A stretch of 64,000 nt of DNA from Clostridia bacterium (GTDB lineage: Bacteria; Bacillota; Clostridia; TANB77; CAG-465): assembly GCA_029256705.1 (NCBI GenBank), contig JAQSXK010000003.1, forward strand, positions 78,373-142,372, given 5' to 3'. The position numbers were made by a program, and so were the translations under genes. Positions 9,684 through 19,019 of this stretch are shown here, piece by piece. Below the pieces are notes generated by a model. It was not told the origin of the DNA, did no database searches, and saw nothing but the letters and a program-made list of their open reading frames with translations. How positions within the stretch are numbered: the stretch's first letter is position 1; every line of letters starts with the position of its first letter.

Positions 9684-10124
9684 ATGGAAATGCACGAATT
9701 AGGTCCAGCATTTGGAGCTACTAAATCTAGAAGAAGAGTAGGTAGAGGTATCGGAAGTGGACTTGGAAAAACTTCTGGTAGCGGACATAAAGGTCAAAAA
9801 GCAAGAACAGGTGGAAGTATTAGAAGAGGATTTGAAGGTGGTCAAACACCACTTTATAGAAGAATTCCTAAAAGAGGATTTACAAATCATTTTGCTAAAG
9901 AATACTGTGTTATAAATCTTTCTGATTTAGAAAAATATGACGATGGAATGACAGTTACAACTGAAACATTATTAAAAGACGGATCAATCAGAAAAGTTTT
10001 AGATGGTGTTAAAGTATTAGGAAACGGAACATTAACTAAAAAACTAACAGTTGTAGCAGCTAAATTTTCAAAATCAGCAGAAGAAAAAATACAAGCTGTA
10101 GGTGGAAAGATAGAGGTGAAGTAA
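9684..10124 (+). CDS. rplO: 50S ribosomal protein L15
   Basis: L15 is a late-assembly 50S protein. The 146 residues contain the glycine- and arginine-rich N-terminal segment ([20 protein letters not shown]) and the [15 protein letters not shown] motif. It starts at ATG after GAGAGGAGG. It directly follows rpsE because L30 is absent. The secY start lies one base after its stop, so the two are tightly linked. Confidence 0.97.
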   Translation: MEMHELGPAFGATKSRRRVGRGIGSGLGKTSGSGHKGQKARTGGSIRRGFEGGQTPLYRRIPKRGFTNHFAKEYCVINLSDLEKYDDGMTVTTETLLKDGSIRKVLDGVKVLGNGTLTKKLTVVAAKFSKSAEEKIQAVGGKIEVK

Positions 10125-10125
10125 T

Positions 10126-11433
10126 ATGCTTCAAACCTTGAAAAGCATATTTTCAGTTAAAGATTTAAGAAAGAAAATATTGTTTACAGTATTTATTATT
10201 TTATTATATAGATTGGGTACTTTTATAACAGTACCTGGTTTTGATAAAATAGCATTTATGGAACAAATAGGAACAGATGCAGGAATACTTGGAACTATAA
10301 ACTTAATATCTGGTGGAGCGTTTAGTAGATTCTCAATATTTGCTATGACAATAGGACCATATATTACAGCTTCAATAGTACTGAATTTGTTACAAGTTAT
10401 AGTTCCTAGTTTAGAAAAACTTGCTAAAGAAGGTGAAGAGGGTAAAAAAACTCTTAGTAAATATACTAAGTATCTAACAATTGCATTTGCACTTGTTGAA
10501 GCACTTGGATTATTTTTAAGCTATAGAAAATTTTTATTACCTTCATTAACTTACGGCGCAGGTGAAGCACTTGGAGCATTACTGTTTATAGGAAGTCTTA
10601 TGGCTGGAACTGCAATACTTATCTGGCTTGGTGATAAAATAACTGAGTATGGTATTGGTAATGGTATTTCAATACTAATATTTGTTGGTATTATATCAGG
10701 TACACCAGGTGGTGCAGTTGCTCTATATAACTTTGCAATAGGTGGTTTTACAAATTTATTAATAGTTGCAGCATTAGTTTTAGCTATGATTATTGTTATA
10801 GCTGGAGTTATATACATGCAACAAGCTGAAAGAAGAATACCTGTAAATTATGCAAAAAGAGTAGTAGGAAGAAAATTATATGGTGGACAAAGTACTCATA
10901 TTCCAATTAAAGTAGCAATGGCAGGTGTTATGCCAATAATATTTGCAATGTCATTTATGATGTTTCCATCTACAATAATTGGTATAGCTACTAAAAATGC
11001 TCCAACAGGATTTTGGAAAGTATTATACAATATATTCTCTGTTTCTTCAGGAAGTAGTTGGTATAACTTATTAATATATTCAATTATATATATGTTACTT
11101 ATAATTACATTTACATTTATATATACAATGTTTATAGTTAATTCAGTTGAAATAGCTAATTCATTAAAGAAAAATGGTGGATTTATACCTGGCGTAAGAG
11201 CAGGAAAAAACACTTCAGATTATATATCTACTGTACTTAAGTATATAACTTCAGTAGGAGCATTGTTCCTAGCTGCAGTTGCAGTACTTCCAATATTACT
11301 TCAAGGTTTTATGCCAATTTCAATTACATTTGGTGGCACATCAGTACTTATAGTAGTAAGTGTTGCTTTAGAAGTTCTTAAAAATCTTGAAACTCAAATG
11401 GTAAGTAGACATTATAAAGGATTTTTAGATTAA
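10126..11433 (+). CDS. secY: Preprotein translocase subunit SecY
   Basis: SecY is the channel of the Sec translocon in the cytoplasmic membrane. The 435 residues give about ten hydrophobic segments. Family landmarks are YRLGTFITVPG in TM1, GIGNGISILIF, the YMQQAERRIPVNYAKR cytoplasmic loop, and PGVRAGKNTSDYI ahead of the last segments. The ribosome binding site GAGGTGA lies in the end of rplO. It is the last gene of the spc operon here; two terminators follow, whereas adk and map would normally be next. Confidence 0.98.
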   Translation: MLQTLKSIFSVKDLRKKILFTVFIILLYRLGTFITVPGFDKIAFMEQIGTDAGILGTINLISGGAFSRFSIFAMTIGPYITASIVLNLLQVIVPSLEKLAKEGEEGKKTLSKYTKYLTIAFALVEALGLFLSYRKFLLPSLTYGAGEALGALLFIGSLMAGTAILIWLGDKITEYGIGNGISILIFVGIISGTPGGAVALYNFAIGGFTNLLIVAALVLAMIIVIAGVIYMQQAERRIPVNYAKRVVGRKLYGGQSTHIPIKVAMAGVMPIIFAMSFMMFPSTIIGIATKNAPTGFWKVLYNIFSVSSGSSWYNLLIYSIIYMLLIITFTFIYTMFIVNSVEIANSLKKNGGFIPGVRAGKNTSDYISTVLKYITSVGALFLAAVAVLPILLQGFMPISITFGGTSVLIVVSVALEVLKNLETQMVSRHYKGFLD

Positions 11434-11446
11434 AAATATATTTTAA

Positions 11447-11491
11447 ATATATGCTGATATGATTTTTTCATTTCAGTATATATTTTTTATA
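11447..11491 (+). terminator. Terminator after secY
   Basis: A 16-bp AT-rich stem with one mismatch (ATATATGCTGATATGA with TCATTTCAGTATATAT) is followed by a T run. It lies 13 bases after the secY stop and closes the long ribosomal operon. Confidence 0.7.
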
Positions 11492-11509
11492 TAAATAAAA
11501 TAATTTACA

Positions 11510-11556
11510 AAATTGCAATTTCAATTTATAAAAGTTGAGGTTGCAATTTTTTTTAT
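11510..11556 (+). terminator. Second strong terminator after secY
   Basis: AAATTGCAATTTCAA (11510-11524) pairs with TTGAGGTTGCAATTT (11535-11549) over 15 bp with two G-U pairs, then an eight-T tract. Together with the hairpin just before it, it insulates the germination operon from ribosomal transcription. Confidence 0.85.
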
Positions 11557-11643
11557 CTAATTTATAAAAATAATATAATTATAAAAAAATTGTAAATGTA
11601 TATTTTTACAGTTTTAAGTAAATATTATAACTAGGTGATTTTC

Positions 11644-13179
11644 TTGAAATTAAATATAGTTAAACACATAAAGAAAAAAGAAAAAAAAGTAATTGAGAAA
11701 CAGCAAAACCAAGATAAAAATACATTGCTTAATATTGAGAATCTTAAAAATTTGTTTGGAAGTAGCCAAGATATTAAATATAGGGAAATATTAATAAATA
11801 GCGATAGTGCACTGCCAGTTAATCTTATATATGTAGATGGATTAGTAAATTCATCAGATATAAGTAATTATGTTGTAAAGCCACTTATCGAAAACCAAAA
11901 AATTTCTGAATCTAAAAATTTAGACGAAATCATTAAATTAATTCAAGATGGTGCACTATATTATTCATCACAAACCATTTCTAACGATTTAAATATGGTT
12001 GCAAGTGAAATAACATCTGGAAGTTCTGTTCTTCTATTTAGTGATCAAAATACGGCTTTTATTTTTGATACAAAAGGATTTGATAAAAGATCAATGATGG
12101 AACCAACCATTGAAAATGTAAATAAAGGTCCAAAAGATTCATTTATTGAAAATTTTAGATCAAATACTGCATTAGTAAGAAGAAAGATAAAGGTACCTGA
12201 TTTAATTATAGAACAAATGACAATTGGTTTACGTACACAAACGTCAGTTGCTCTTGTTTCTATTAAAAGTATAACTAATGATGAAATATTAAATCTAGCA
12301 AGAGACAGACTAAAATCTATAAATGTGGATAATTTATTAACAACTAGTATAATAGAAGATGCTCTATCTGATAATCTTAATAGTTCTCTTCCCCAGGTTT
12401 CAAGTACTGAAAGACCTGATAAATTTTGTGCAGATATTATTGAGGGTAGAGTTGGAATAATAATAGATGGTTTACCCATTGGATTTATTGTTCCTGGTAC
12501 ATTTAATCAGTTTATGCAAACACCAGAAGATTATTCACGTAAGTTTATGGTTTCATCCTTTATAAGGGTAATACGTTATATTTCATTAGTTCTAGCTATT
12601 TTTCTACCTGCATTATATGTGGCAGTTACAACATTTCATCCTGAAATGATTCCTACGAATGTTGTATTATTTATTGCTAAATCCAGAGAAGGTGTAGCAT
12701 TTCCCGTGGCAGTAGAAGCATTAGCGCTGATTATTTCGTTTGAGATATTATTTGAAGCTGGATTAAGAATTCCTAAGAGTGTTGGTCAAACCGTTTCAAT
12801 AGTAGGAACATTGGTAGTTGGTCAAGCGGCTGTAGAAGCAAAATTAGTATCACCCTCAATTGTTGTAATTGTCGCAATAACTGCAATAGCTTCATTTACA
12901 ATACCAAATCAGGATTTTAGTAATGCAGTAAGGCTATGGAGAATTACATCAACAATTTTTGGGATATTCTTAGGGTTACTGGGTCTTGTTATAGCAATAT
13001 TATTACTAGTATTTGAATTCTGTAAGTTAGAATCTTTTGGAGTGTCATATATGGCTCCGTTTGTAGGAAATGATGGTAAAGACATAATGAAAGATACATT
13101 TTTTAGACTTCCTAGTAATAGTAATAAAACTAGACCAAATTGTTTGAAAACAAAAGATGCTAAAAGGCAAGGTGATTAG
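11644..13179 (+). CDS. GerA-family spore germination receptor subunit A
   Basis: The A subunit of a Ger germinant receptor, which sits in the inner spore membrane and senses nutrients. The 511-residue product has a long soluble N-terminal half with the typical DLIIEQMTIGLRTQTSVALV and GRVGIIIDGLPIGFIVPGTF segments, then about five to six hydrophobic segments (about residues 305-450) including PVAVEALALIISFEILFEAG. I start it at TTG 11644, because AGGTGA at 11633-11638 lies five bases upstream; the in-frame GTG at 11635 overlaps that site. First gene of the ger operon; no obvious sigma-A promoter was seen, and these operons are normally SigG-dependent. Confidence 0.93.
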   Translation: MKLNIVKHIKKKEKKVIEKQQNQDKNTLLNIENLKNLFGSSQDIKYREILINSDSALPVNLIYVDGLVNSSDISNYVVKPLIENQKISESKNLDEIIKLIQDGALYYSSQTISNDLNMVASEITSGSSVLLFSDQNTAFIFDTKGFDKRSMMEPTIENVNKGPKDSFIENFRSNTALVRRKIKVPDLIIEQMTIGLRTQTSVALVSIKSITNDEILNLARDRLKSINVDNLLTTSIIEDALSDNLNSSLPQVSSTERPDKFCADIIEGRVGIIIDGLPIGFIVPGTFNQFMQTPEDYSRKFMVSSFIRVIRYISLVLAIFLPALYVAVTTFHPEMIPTNVVLFIAKSREGVAFPVAVEALALIISFEILFEAGLRIPKSVGQTVSIVGTLVVGQAAVEAKLVSPSIVVIVAITAIASFTIPNQDFSNAVRLWRITSTIFGIFLGLLGLVIAILLLVFEFCKLESFGVSYMAPFVGNDGKDIMKDTFFRLPSNSNKTRPNCLKTKDAKRQGD

Positions 13180-13182
13180 AAC

Positions 13183-14607
13183 ATGAAAAAAGATTTAGTT
13201 TTGATTTTTTTAATAATAGTTTCTGGAGTCGTCTTCTTTATGAGCCTATTTGATTTTAAAAATCCAATTAATATACCTGGCAATATAGAACAAAATTATT
13301 TTGTTCTTGCTGTTGGAATTGATAAGGCTAATGATGGAGTGAATAAATTTAAATTAACCGCAATTGGTGAAAAATTTAATGCTACAAGCGGTGATACATC
13401 TTCTACTAGTGGAAAAAGTGCAGAAATAGTAACTGTTGATGGTAATACAATGTTTGAGACAGTAAGAAATTTTGCATTATTTAAAAGTAAGAGTGTATTT
13501 TGGGGTCATATTAAATATATTTTGATTAGTGAAGAGGTTGCTAAGGAAAATATACTTGATATATTAGATTTCTTTATTAGAGATCATGAGCTTAGATTTG
13601 ATACTACAATTGTAATTGTAAAAGATACTTCTGCTGAGTCTTTTATAAGATCAGGTGAACAAATCAAACAATTTACAGTAGACTTATTAGATGGAGTATT
13701 TCATAATATAGGGAAATTATCTTTAACTTATGAAATAAGGCTATCTGATGTTATGCAGACATTTAATAATGTATATTGCTCTGCATATATACCTGCTATT
13801 AGTATGGTTTCAAGAAAAAATGATGAGATAAGCACCAGTAAAGTAGGAAATAGTACAGTGCCAATTGGTGGTGGAAAACCAGTTGGAACTACTTTAGCAG
13901 AAGAAAATATATTAAAAGAAGAAATTAATTCAGAAAGTGATAGTAAATCAAAAGAAGAGGACTCTTCGAAAAGTGATAGTAGCTCAAATCAAGGTGATAA
14001 TTTGCAAAGTAGTGGTTCAACTCCTAAAGACAGTACATCTACTAAAGAAAAAGATATTTTATATTTAAATTTAAACGGATTTGCAGTTTTTGATGGAGTT
14101 AAATTATTAGGATATGTATCTGACTATATGGCTCGAGGGTTAAATTGGATAAATTCAAATATAGTATCTACTATTATTGTAGTTAAAGATGAGAAAGAAA
14201 AAGATGTATCTATGGAAGTAATTAATTCAAGTTCAAAAATTAAAATAGATTTGGATGGGAATATTCCGCAGGCATCAATTAACATAAATTTTTCAACTAA
14301 TATAGGAGAAGTAATGTCTCAGGATAATATATTTAATGAAGTAGAATTATCTAAAATTATAGAAAAACAAAATGATATTGTAAAAAAAGAAGCAGAAAGT
14401 ATAATAGAATTTGCGCAAAAAAATAATTTAGATATATTAGGTATTAGTGATGCAATTTATCATCAACATCCGCTAAAATGGGACATAATTAAAGAAAATT
14501 GGAAAGAAACTTTTAAAACTATGGAAATCACTGTAAATGTGCAGTCAAATGTTAATAGAACTTACCATATTAGGCAACCTATTCGAAGTGAGAGTGGTGA
14601 TAAGTAA
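13183..14607 (+). CDS. Ger(x)C-family germination protein, subunit C, without a lipobox
   Basis: The C subunit of the germinant receptor, normally a lipoprotein on the outer face of the inner spore membrane. The 474 residues start with a hydrophobic segment (about residues 4-24), then NYFVLAVGIDKA and the GerC-type FWGHIKYILISEEVAKENI stretch. No cysteine follows the hydrophobic segment (SLFDFKNPIN), so the usual lipid anchor is missing and the protein is probably held by an uncleaved helix. A serine- and acid-rich insert occupies about residues 245-290. It starts three bases after the A-subunit gene; its stop overlaps the next start (TAATG). Confidence 0.9.
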   Translation: MKKDLVLIFLIIVSGVVFFMSLFDFKNPINIPGNIEQNYFVLAVGIDKANDGVNKFKLTAIGEKFNATSGDTSSTSGKSAEIVTVDGNTMFETVRNFALFKSKSVFWGHIKYILISEEVAKENILDILDFFIRDHELRFDTTIVIVKDTSAESFIRSGEQIKQFTVDLLDGVFHNIGKLSLTYEIRLSDVMQTFNNVYCSAYIPAISMVSRKNDEISTSKVGNSTVPIGGGKPVGTTLAEENILKEEINSESDSKSKEEDSSKSDSSSNQGDNLQSSGSTPKDSTSTKEKDILYLNLNGFAVFDGVKLLGYVSDYMARGLNWINSNIVSTIIVVKDEKEKDVSMEVINSSSKIKIDLDGNIPQASININFSTNIGEVMSQDNIFNEVELSKIIEKQNDIVKKEAESIIEFAQKNNLDILGISDAIYHQHPLKWDIIKENWKETFKTMEITVNVQSNVNRTYHIRQPIRSESGDK

Positions 14608-14825
14608 TGATATATTTTTTTATATTTATTTCAATATTAAGTATTTATGAAATTTATTGTATAATTAAAGATAATAAAGTTAATAAAAAAGAAAGATTTG
14701 TTCAAATTATAGTTTATATTTCAATGCTTTTAGTGGTATTACTTATTGGTATATATTATTATTTAAATAGATATGGTAATAGTTTGTCATATTATATTTT
14801 TAAAATTTTTAATATACATTATTAA
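14607..14825 (+). CDS. Small two-helix membrane protein, candidate germinant receptor D subunit
   Basis: The 72 residues contain two hydrophobic segments (about 2-20 and 33-53) separated by a lysine-rich loop. Its start overlaps the GerC-like stop by one base, so it belongs to the operon. Small two-helix proteins of 70-80 residues encoded within gerA-type operons are described as D subunits that modulate receptor activity. The assignment rests on size, topology and position rather than sequence motifs. Confidence 0.6.
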   Translation: MIYFFIFISILSIYEIYCIIKDNKVNKKERFVQIIVYISMLLVVLLIGIYYYLNRYGNSLSYYIFKIFNIHY

Positions 14826-14836
14826 CGGGGTGGAAA

Positions 14837-15924
14837 ATGAGTAATGATAATAATAAAATTTCAGTAAAACAAGCTATGATATTTATTATAATTGTATTTT
14901 GTGCTCCTGCAATAAGATACATACCTTTGTATTCTTCACAACAGGCAAAACAAGCAGCTTGGCTGGCACCATTAGTTGCTTTGTTTTTTCAAATAGTATA
15001 TGTTCTTATTTGGTGCAAAGTAATAAAAAAATATGGTAGTAAATCATTTGTAGATATTACGAAAGACATATTAGGAAAAATTATAGGTATTACAGTTATT
15101 ATCATATATTTTATATGGATTACATTTTTTCTTGCATACAACGTTAGGTTGTATGCAGAAAGAATTTTAGCAGCTACTCGGACGGAATGAGTATTTATAT
15201 TGTTATTGGTAGTATGTTATTAGTTGTTGGTTATATTTTAAAAGAGGGAATTATTCCTCTTGCAAAAATGGCAGAATTATTTTTTATATTGTTAGGTGCA
15301 ATATTTGTGATATATAACATTTTAATAATCCCAGAAATTCAAATTAAAAATATATTACCAATAACTTATAAAGATGTGCCTTCAATATTTAAAGCATCAT
15401 ATCCTATAATGTCTATATTTGGATATAATATTTTGATATTTATGTTTAATGATAATATAGAACATAAAGGGGAATTTAAAAAAATGAGTATAATTACAAT
15501 ATTAATTTTAATAATGATATCATTCTTAGTAATTATTATTCCTATATCTGTATTCGGAGCGTCAGTAATATCAGATATGCCTATACCGTTTCTTAACACT
15601 ATGATGGAAATATCATTATTTGATGTTGTAGAAAGAATAGAATCAGGAATAATTATGTTTTGGATTATTACAGATTTTATGCTGGCGGCTATTTTTGTAT
15701 ATTCAGCGATACATATGTTAAAAGTATCATTTAAAATGTCTAATATAAAACCATTGACATCAATATATATAATTGGAATATTTTTCTTATCTTTGATTAT
15801 AGCAAAATCAACATCAGAGTTGCAAGCATTTTCTGAAAATATATTAACTCTAACAAATATAATTATGGGATTTTTCTTGCCATTATTTATATTTTTGCTT
15901 GGAAAAGTAAGAAAAAAAGTATAG
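14837..15924 (+). pseudogene. GerAB-type germination permease, first copy, split by a -1 frameshift
   Basis: The B subunit of Ger receptors is an APC-type permease that binds the germinant. This copy reads in one frame to TGA 15188-15190 (117 residues) and continues from ATG 15187 in another frame (245 residues). Compared with the intact copy that follows, one base is missing near 15179 (ACTCGGAC would be ACTCCGGAC). Adding one base gives 362 residues, exactly the length of the second copy, and the two align from MSNDN to the C terminus. The stop and restart overlap as ATGA, so coupled synthesis of two half-proteins is conceivable. Sequencing error, true pseudogene and split protein remain open. 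Confidence 0.85.
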
Positions 15925-15950
15925 TATAACTAATATAAAGAGGTGATAAA

Positions 15951-17039
15951 ATGAGTAATGATAATGGCAAAATTTCAGTAAAGCAGTCAATGATATTTAT
16001 AATAATAATTTTTTGCGCACCTGCAATAAGGTATATACCACTATTTACTGCACAGCAAGCTAAACAAGCTGCTTGGATTTCACCATTAATTGCAATTGTT
16101 TTTGAAATAATATATATGTTAGTTTGGACTGGATTTATTAAAAGATATGCTAGTAAGTCATATATAGATATTATAAAAGATACAGTAGGGAAACTACTTG
16201 GAAATATAATTTGTATAATGTATTTTTTATGGATAACTTTTTTACTTTCGTATAATGTAAGAATGTATTCTGAAAGAATAGTAACAACGGCTATGCCGGG
16301 AGTTAGTATATTTATTGTTTTAGGAGCTATGTTATTAATTGTTGGATATATTGTAAAAAATGGAATTATTACTTTAGCTAAAATGGCTGAACTGTTTTTT
16401 ATAGCTCTTAGTTTAATTTTTATAGTATATAACGTTTTAATATTACCAAAAGTAGAATTACAAAACATATTTCCTATAACATATAAAGATGCATTCCCAA
16501 TATTTAAAGCTAATTTTGGAATAATTGCAATATTTGCATATAATATTTTAATATTTATATTTAATGACAAAATAGAACACAATGGTGATTTTAAAAAATT
16601 AAGTATGAAGACAATAATAATTCTGTCAATTATATCATTTTTGGTAATTATTATACCTTTGTCTGTTTTCGGATGGTCAATATTAGTAAAAATGCCTATA
16701 CCTTATATTAATACAATGACGGAAATATCATTATTTGATGTTATAGAAAGAATAGAATCAGGAATAATTATGTTTTGGATAATTTCAGATTTTGTTTTGA
16801 TAGCTACTTTTATATATACAGCAATGCATATAATTAGATTATCATTTAAATTGTCGAACGTCAGAGCAATATCTATAATATATATAATAGGAATTTTCTT
16901 TTTATCAATAATTTTAGCGAGAAGTACTATAGAATTAAGCGTATTATCACTAAATATATTAACTCCTATGAATATAATTATGGGATATTTTATTCCTATA
17001 TTTATTTATATTATTGCAAAAATCAGAAAGAAAGTATAA
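15951..17039 (+). CDS. GerAB-type spore germination permease, second copy
   Basis: Germinant-binding B subunit of the receptor, an integral protein of the inner spore membrane in the APC superfamily. The 362 residues give about ten hydrophobic segments. Family landmarks are the PAIRYIPLFTAQQAKQAAW N-terminal segment and the EISLFDVIERIESGIIMFW motif. The start follows AGAGGTGATAAA. It is closely related to the frameshifted copy upstream, so the pair is a tandem duplication. If that copy is dead, this one alone would serve the A and C subunits. A terminator follows at 17055. Confidence 0.93.
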   Translation: MSNDNGKISVKQSMIFIIIIFCAPAIRYIPLFTAQQAKQAAWISPLIAIVFEIIYMLVWTGFIKRYASKSYIDIIKDTVGKLLGNIICIMYFLWITFLLSYNVRMYSERIVTTAMPGVSIFIVLGAMLLIVGYIVKNGIITLAKMAELFFIALSLIFIVYNVLILPKVELQNIFPITYKDAFPIFKANFGIIAIFAYNILIFIFNDKIEHNGDFKKLSMKTIIILSIISFLVIIIPLSVFGWSILVKMPIPYINTMTEISLFDVIERIESGIIMFWIISDFVLIATFIYTAMHIIRLSFKLSNVRAISIIYIIGIFFLSIILARSTIELSVLSLNILTPMNIIMGYFIPIFIYIIAKIRKKV

Positions 17040-17054
17040 TTTGTTTATAAACTT

Positions 17055-17092
17055 AAAAATAGCATTGTATAAATTTACAGTGTTATTTTTAA
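17055..17092 (+). terminator. Terminator of the ger operon
   Basis: AAAAATAGCATTGT pairs imperfectly with ACAGTGTTATTTTT, ending in T residues, 15 bases after the second gerB stop. The remaining bases up to 17207 hold no gene. Confidence 0.7.
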
Positions 17093-17207
17093 ATTTACTA
17101 TATATATTGATTTATGCAGAGATATAAAAAAACAATTTTAAGAGTTGAGTTTTTTAAAAACAAATCGATTATAAAGTGAATATTTATACTTTAAATAATT
17201 GTAGGTA

Positions 17208-17234
17208 ACACATAAACATAGATTTCATATTATA
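17208..17234 (+). promoter_or_regulatory. SigK-like promoter before the BclB-like gene
   Basis: AC at 17208-17209, then 16 bases, then CATATTATA (17226-17234), matching the mother-cell SigK pattern AC-16-CATANNNTA. The pattern is short, but the two downstream genes have the same arrangement at the same spacing. Confidence 0.6.
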
Positions 17235-17274
17235 TTATAGACACATTGAAGTGTTATATAGAAAGGAGTAAAAC

Positions 17275-18162
17275 ATGAGAGAAAGTTCATATAATGACTA
17301 TAATAATTGTGATAGTCAATATCGTCCTATAGAAAATTGTAGAGTTAAATATTGTTTAGTCGGACCACCAGGACCAATGGGACCACAAGGAATACCAGGC
17401 GTTGCAGGACCAGCGGGAGCAGCAGGACCAGAAGGTGCAGCAGGGCCAGCAGGACCACAAGGTATAGCAGGGCCACAAGGATTAACTGGACCAGCGGGGG
17501 CAGCAGGACCAGAAGGTGCAGCAGGGCCAGCAGGACCACAAGGCATAGCGGGACCACAAGGATTAACCGGACCAGAAGGACCAATAGGACCAGAAGGGCC
17601 ACAAGGGATACAAGGACCAATAGGACCACAAGGACCTGCAGGAAATGGTGCAATAATACCATTCGCATCAGGATTACCAGTTTCTATGACAACTATAGGG
17701 CTTGGATTAGCAGGTATACCAGCTTTAGTGGGATTTGGAAACTCAGGTAATACACTAACGGCACTTGGCGGTACTGTAGATATAACTGGTGGGCCAGGAG
17801 AACTACTAAATTTCGCTTTTTCTGTACCACGTGATGGAACAATAACATCAATTTCAGCATTCTTTAGCGTAACTGCTGCTTTAGCACTAGTAGGCTCAAC
17901 AATAACAATTACAGCACAGTTGTATAGTTCAACAACACCAGATAATGTATTTTCACCAATTCCAGGTGCCATAGTAACATTGACACCACCATTAACTGGA
18001 TTGGTATCAATTGGTGATATAAGTAATGGAATTACAGAAGGTTTATCTATACCAGTAACAGCAGAGACGCGTTTACTATTAGTATTTTCTACAACTGCGG
18101 AAGGTGTATCACTTGTTAATACTGTACTTGGTTATGCAAGTGCAGGTATTACGATACAATAA
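17275..18162 (+). CDS. Collagen-like spore surface protein with BclB-type C-terminal domain
   Basis: Predicted exosporium or spore-surface filament protein. After a 29-residue N terminus with three cysteines, residues 30-125 are uninterrupted Gly-X-Y triplets forming a collagen-like triple helix. Residues 126-295 match the BclB-related exosporium C-terminal domain: [68 protein letters not shown]. BclA/BclB-like proteins coat Bacillus and clostridial spores. The stalk includes a perfect-in-protein tandem duplication of 27 residues. The start follows GAAAGGAG, and a SigK-like promoter lies upstream. Large open frames on the opposite strand are composition artefacts. Confidence 0.9.
   Translation: MRESSYNDYNNCDSQYRPIENCRVKYCLVGPPGPMGPQGIPGVAGPAGAAGPEGAAGPAGPQGIAGPQGLTGPAGAAGPEGAAGPAGPQGIAGPQGLTGPEGPIGPEGPQGIQGPIGPQGPAGNGAIIPFASGLPVSMTTIGLGLAGIPALVGFGNSGNTLTALGGTVDITGGPGELLNFAFSVPRDGTITSISAFFSVTAALALVGSTITITAQLYSSTTPDNVFSPIPGAIVTLTPPLTGLVSIGDISNGITEGLSIPVTAETRLLLVFSTTAEGVSLVNTVLGYASAGITIQ
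17407..17568 (+). repeat. Tandem 81-bp repeat in the collagen stalk
   Basis: Two consecutive 81-base units each encode nine triplets ([27 protein letters not shown]). The proteins are identical while a few third bases differ. Such units change copy number readily, so stalk length may vary between strains. Confidence 0.9.
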
Positions 18163-18195
18163 TTTTAAATTATTAACAGTAATTATATAATATAG

Positions 18196-18236
18196 TAACA
18201 GTATTAAATTTTATTAATTTATGCTGTTATTTTTTT
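18196..18236 (+). terminator. Terminator after the BclB-like gene
   Basis: TAACAG (18196-18201) pairs with CTGTTA (18224-18229), with further A/T pairing inside, followed by a run of seven T. Confidence 0.75.
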
Positions 18237-18274
18237 CATTAATGATTTATTATTTATTGATTAATCACAAATTC

Positions 18275-18301
18275 ACATTCAATTCATAAAAACATATATT
18301 A
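18275..18301 (+). promoter_or_regulatory. SigK-like promoter before the second collagen-like gene
   Basis: AC at 18275-18276, 16 bases, CATATATTA (18293-18301), the same pattern and spacing as before the neighbouring spore-surface gene. It lies about 50 bases before the start codon. Confidence 0.6.
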
Positions 18302-18351
18302 TAATATAAAACATTTTACAGTTTTATATTAAATAGAAAGGGGGGATATAT

Positions 18352-18912
18352 ATGCAAAAAAGATTTTATGATAATGATCAAGAATGTTGTGATAGAGATT
18401 ATTCGTGTTCAAATGAATGGTGTCATATTAATAAATCGGGACCACCGGGACCACCAGGACCACCGGGACCACCAGGACCACCAGGAATTATAGCACAACT
18501 ACGTGGATTACAAATTCAACTACAAGGTGAAACAACTATTGTGCCAGATACTACACCTGTTATATTTGATACAGTAATAGCTAATCAATCACCAGCTTTG
18601 ACATATAATTCATTGACAGGTGAGATAACAATTACAGAAACAGGATTATACTATGTTAACTGGTGGGTATCTACTGATGGTGCAGAAGCATCAACTTTTG
18701 TTGATTTCTCTGTAACTACTTCTGCTGGAGATAGTATAGGAGCATCAAGCCCTATAGTTTCAGGGCAATTAACAGGAAATGCTTTACTATCAATAACAGC
18801 GAGTGTGATTACTCCTGTTACATTGCAATTAATAAATACTACAGGTCAAACTGTAGGATTAGGCAACACTCCAATTAAAGCAGATTTAACAATTACTCAT
18901 GTATCAATTTAA
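18352..18912 (+). CDS. Short collagen-like protein with a C1q/TNF-like head, spore surface
   Basis: A 186-residue protein with a cysteine-containing N terminus, five GPP triplets (about residues 31-45) and a beta-rich head of about 140 residues. The head resembles the C1q/TNF-like trimerisation domain found at the end of BclA-type filaments (LTYNSLTGEITITETGLYYV is the typical strand pattern, ending LTITHVSI). GPP triplets are the most stable collagen unit, so the short stalk is plausible. A strong GAAAGGGGGG site precedes the ATG. A SigK-like promoter and the neighbouring BclB-like gene support a spore-surface role; the exact layer is inference. Confidence 0.8.
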   Translation: MQKRFYDNDQECCDRDYSCSNEWCHINKSGPPGPPGPPGPPGPPGIIAQLRGLQIQLQGETTIVPDTTPVIFDTVIANQSPALTYNSLTGEITITETGLYYVNWWVSTDGAEASTFVDFSVTTSAGDSIGASSPIVSGQLTGNALLSITASVITPVTLQLINTTGQTVGLGNTPIKADLTITHVSI

Positions 18913-18916
18913 TTGT

Positions 18917-18952
18917 AAATCATATAGAGTATTTACTTTATATGATTTTTTA
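18917..18952 (+). terminator. Terminator after the second collagen-like gene
   Basis: AAATCATATA (18917-18926) and TATATGATTT (18939-18948) form a perfect 10-bp stem followed by T residues, five bases after the stop. Confidence 0.75.
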
Positions 18953-18974
18953 TATTCAATGAGCATACAAACAC

Positions 18975-19001
18975 ACAATAATTTTTGCTTTGCATATAAT
19001 G
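18975..19001 (+). promoter_or_regulatory. SigK-like promoter before the interrupted hydrolase gene
   Basis: AC at 18975-18976, 16 bases, CATATAATG (18993-19001), one base off CATANNNTA. It is the third such site in a row with 16-base spacing. It suggests that the split hydrolase is a mother-cell gene, expressed when SigK is active. Confidence 0.5.
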
Positions 19002-19019
19002 CAAATAGGAGGGGTTTTT

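Noticed and set aside
17316..17972. Long antisense and shifted frames over the collagen-like gene
   Set aside because: The repeated Gly-Pro codons keep all frames open; no start signals or family match.
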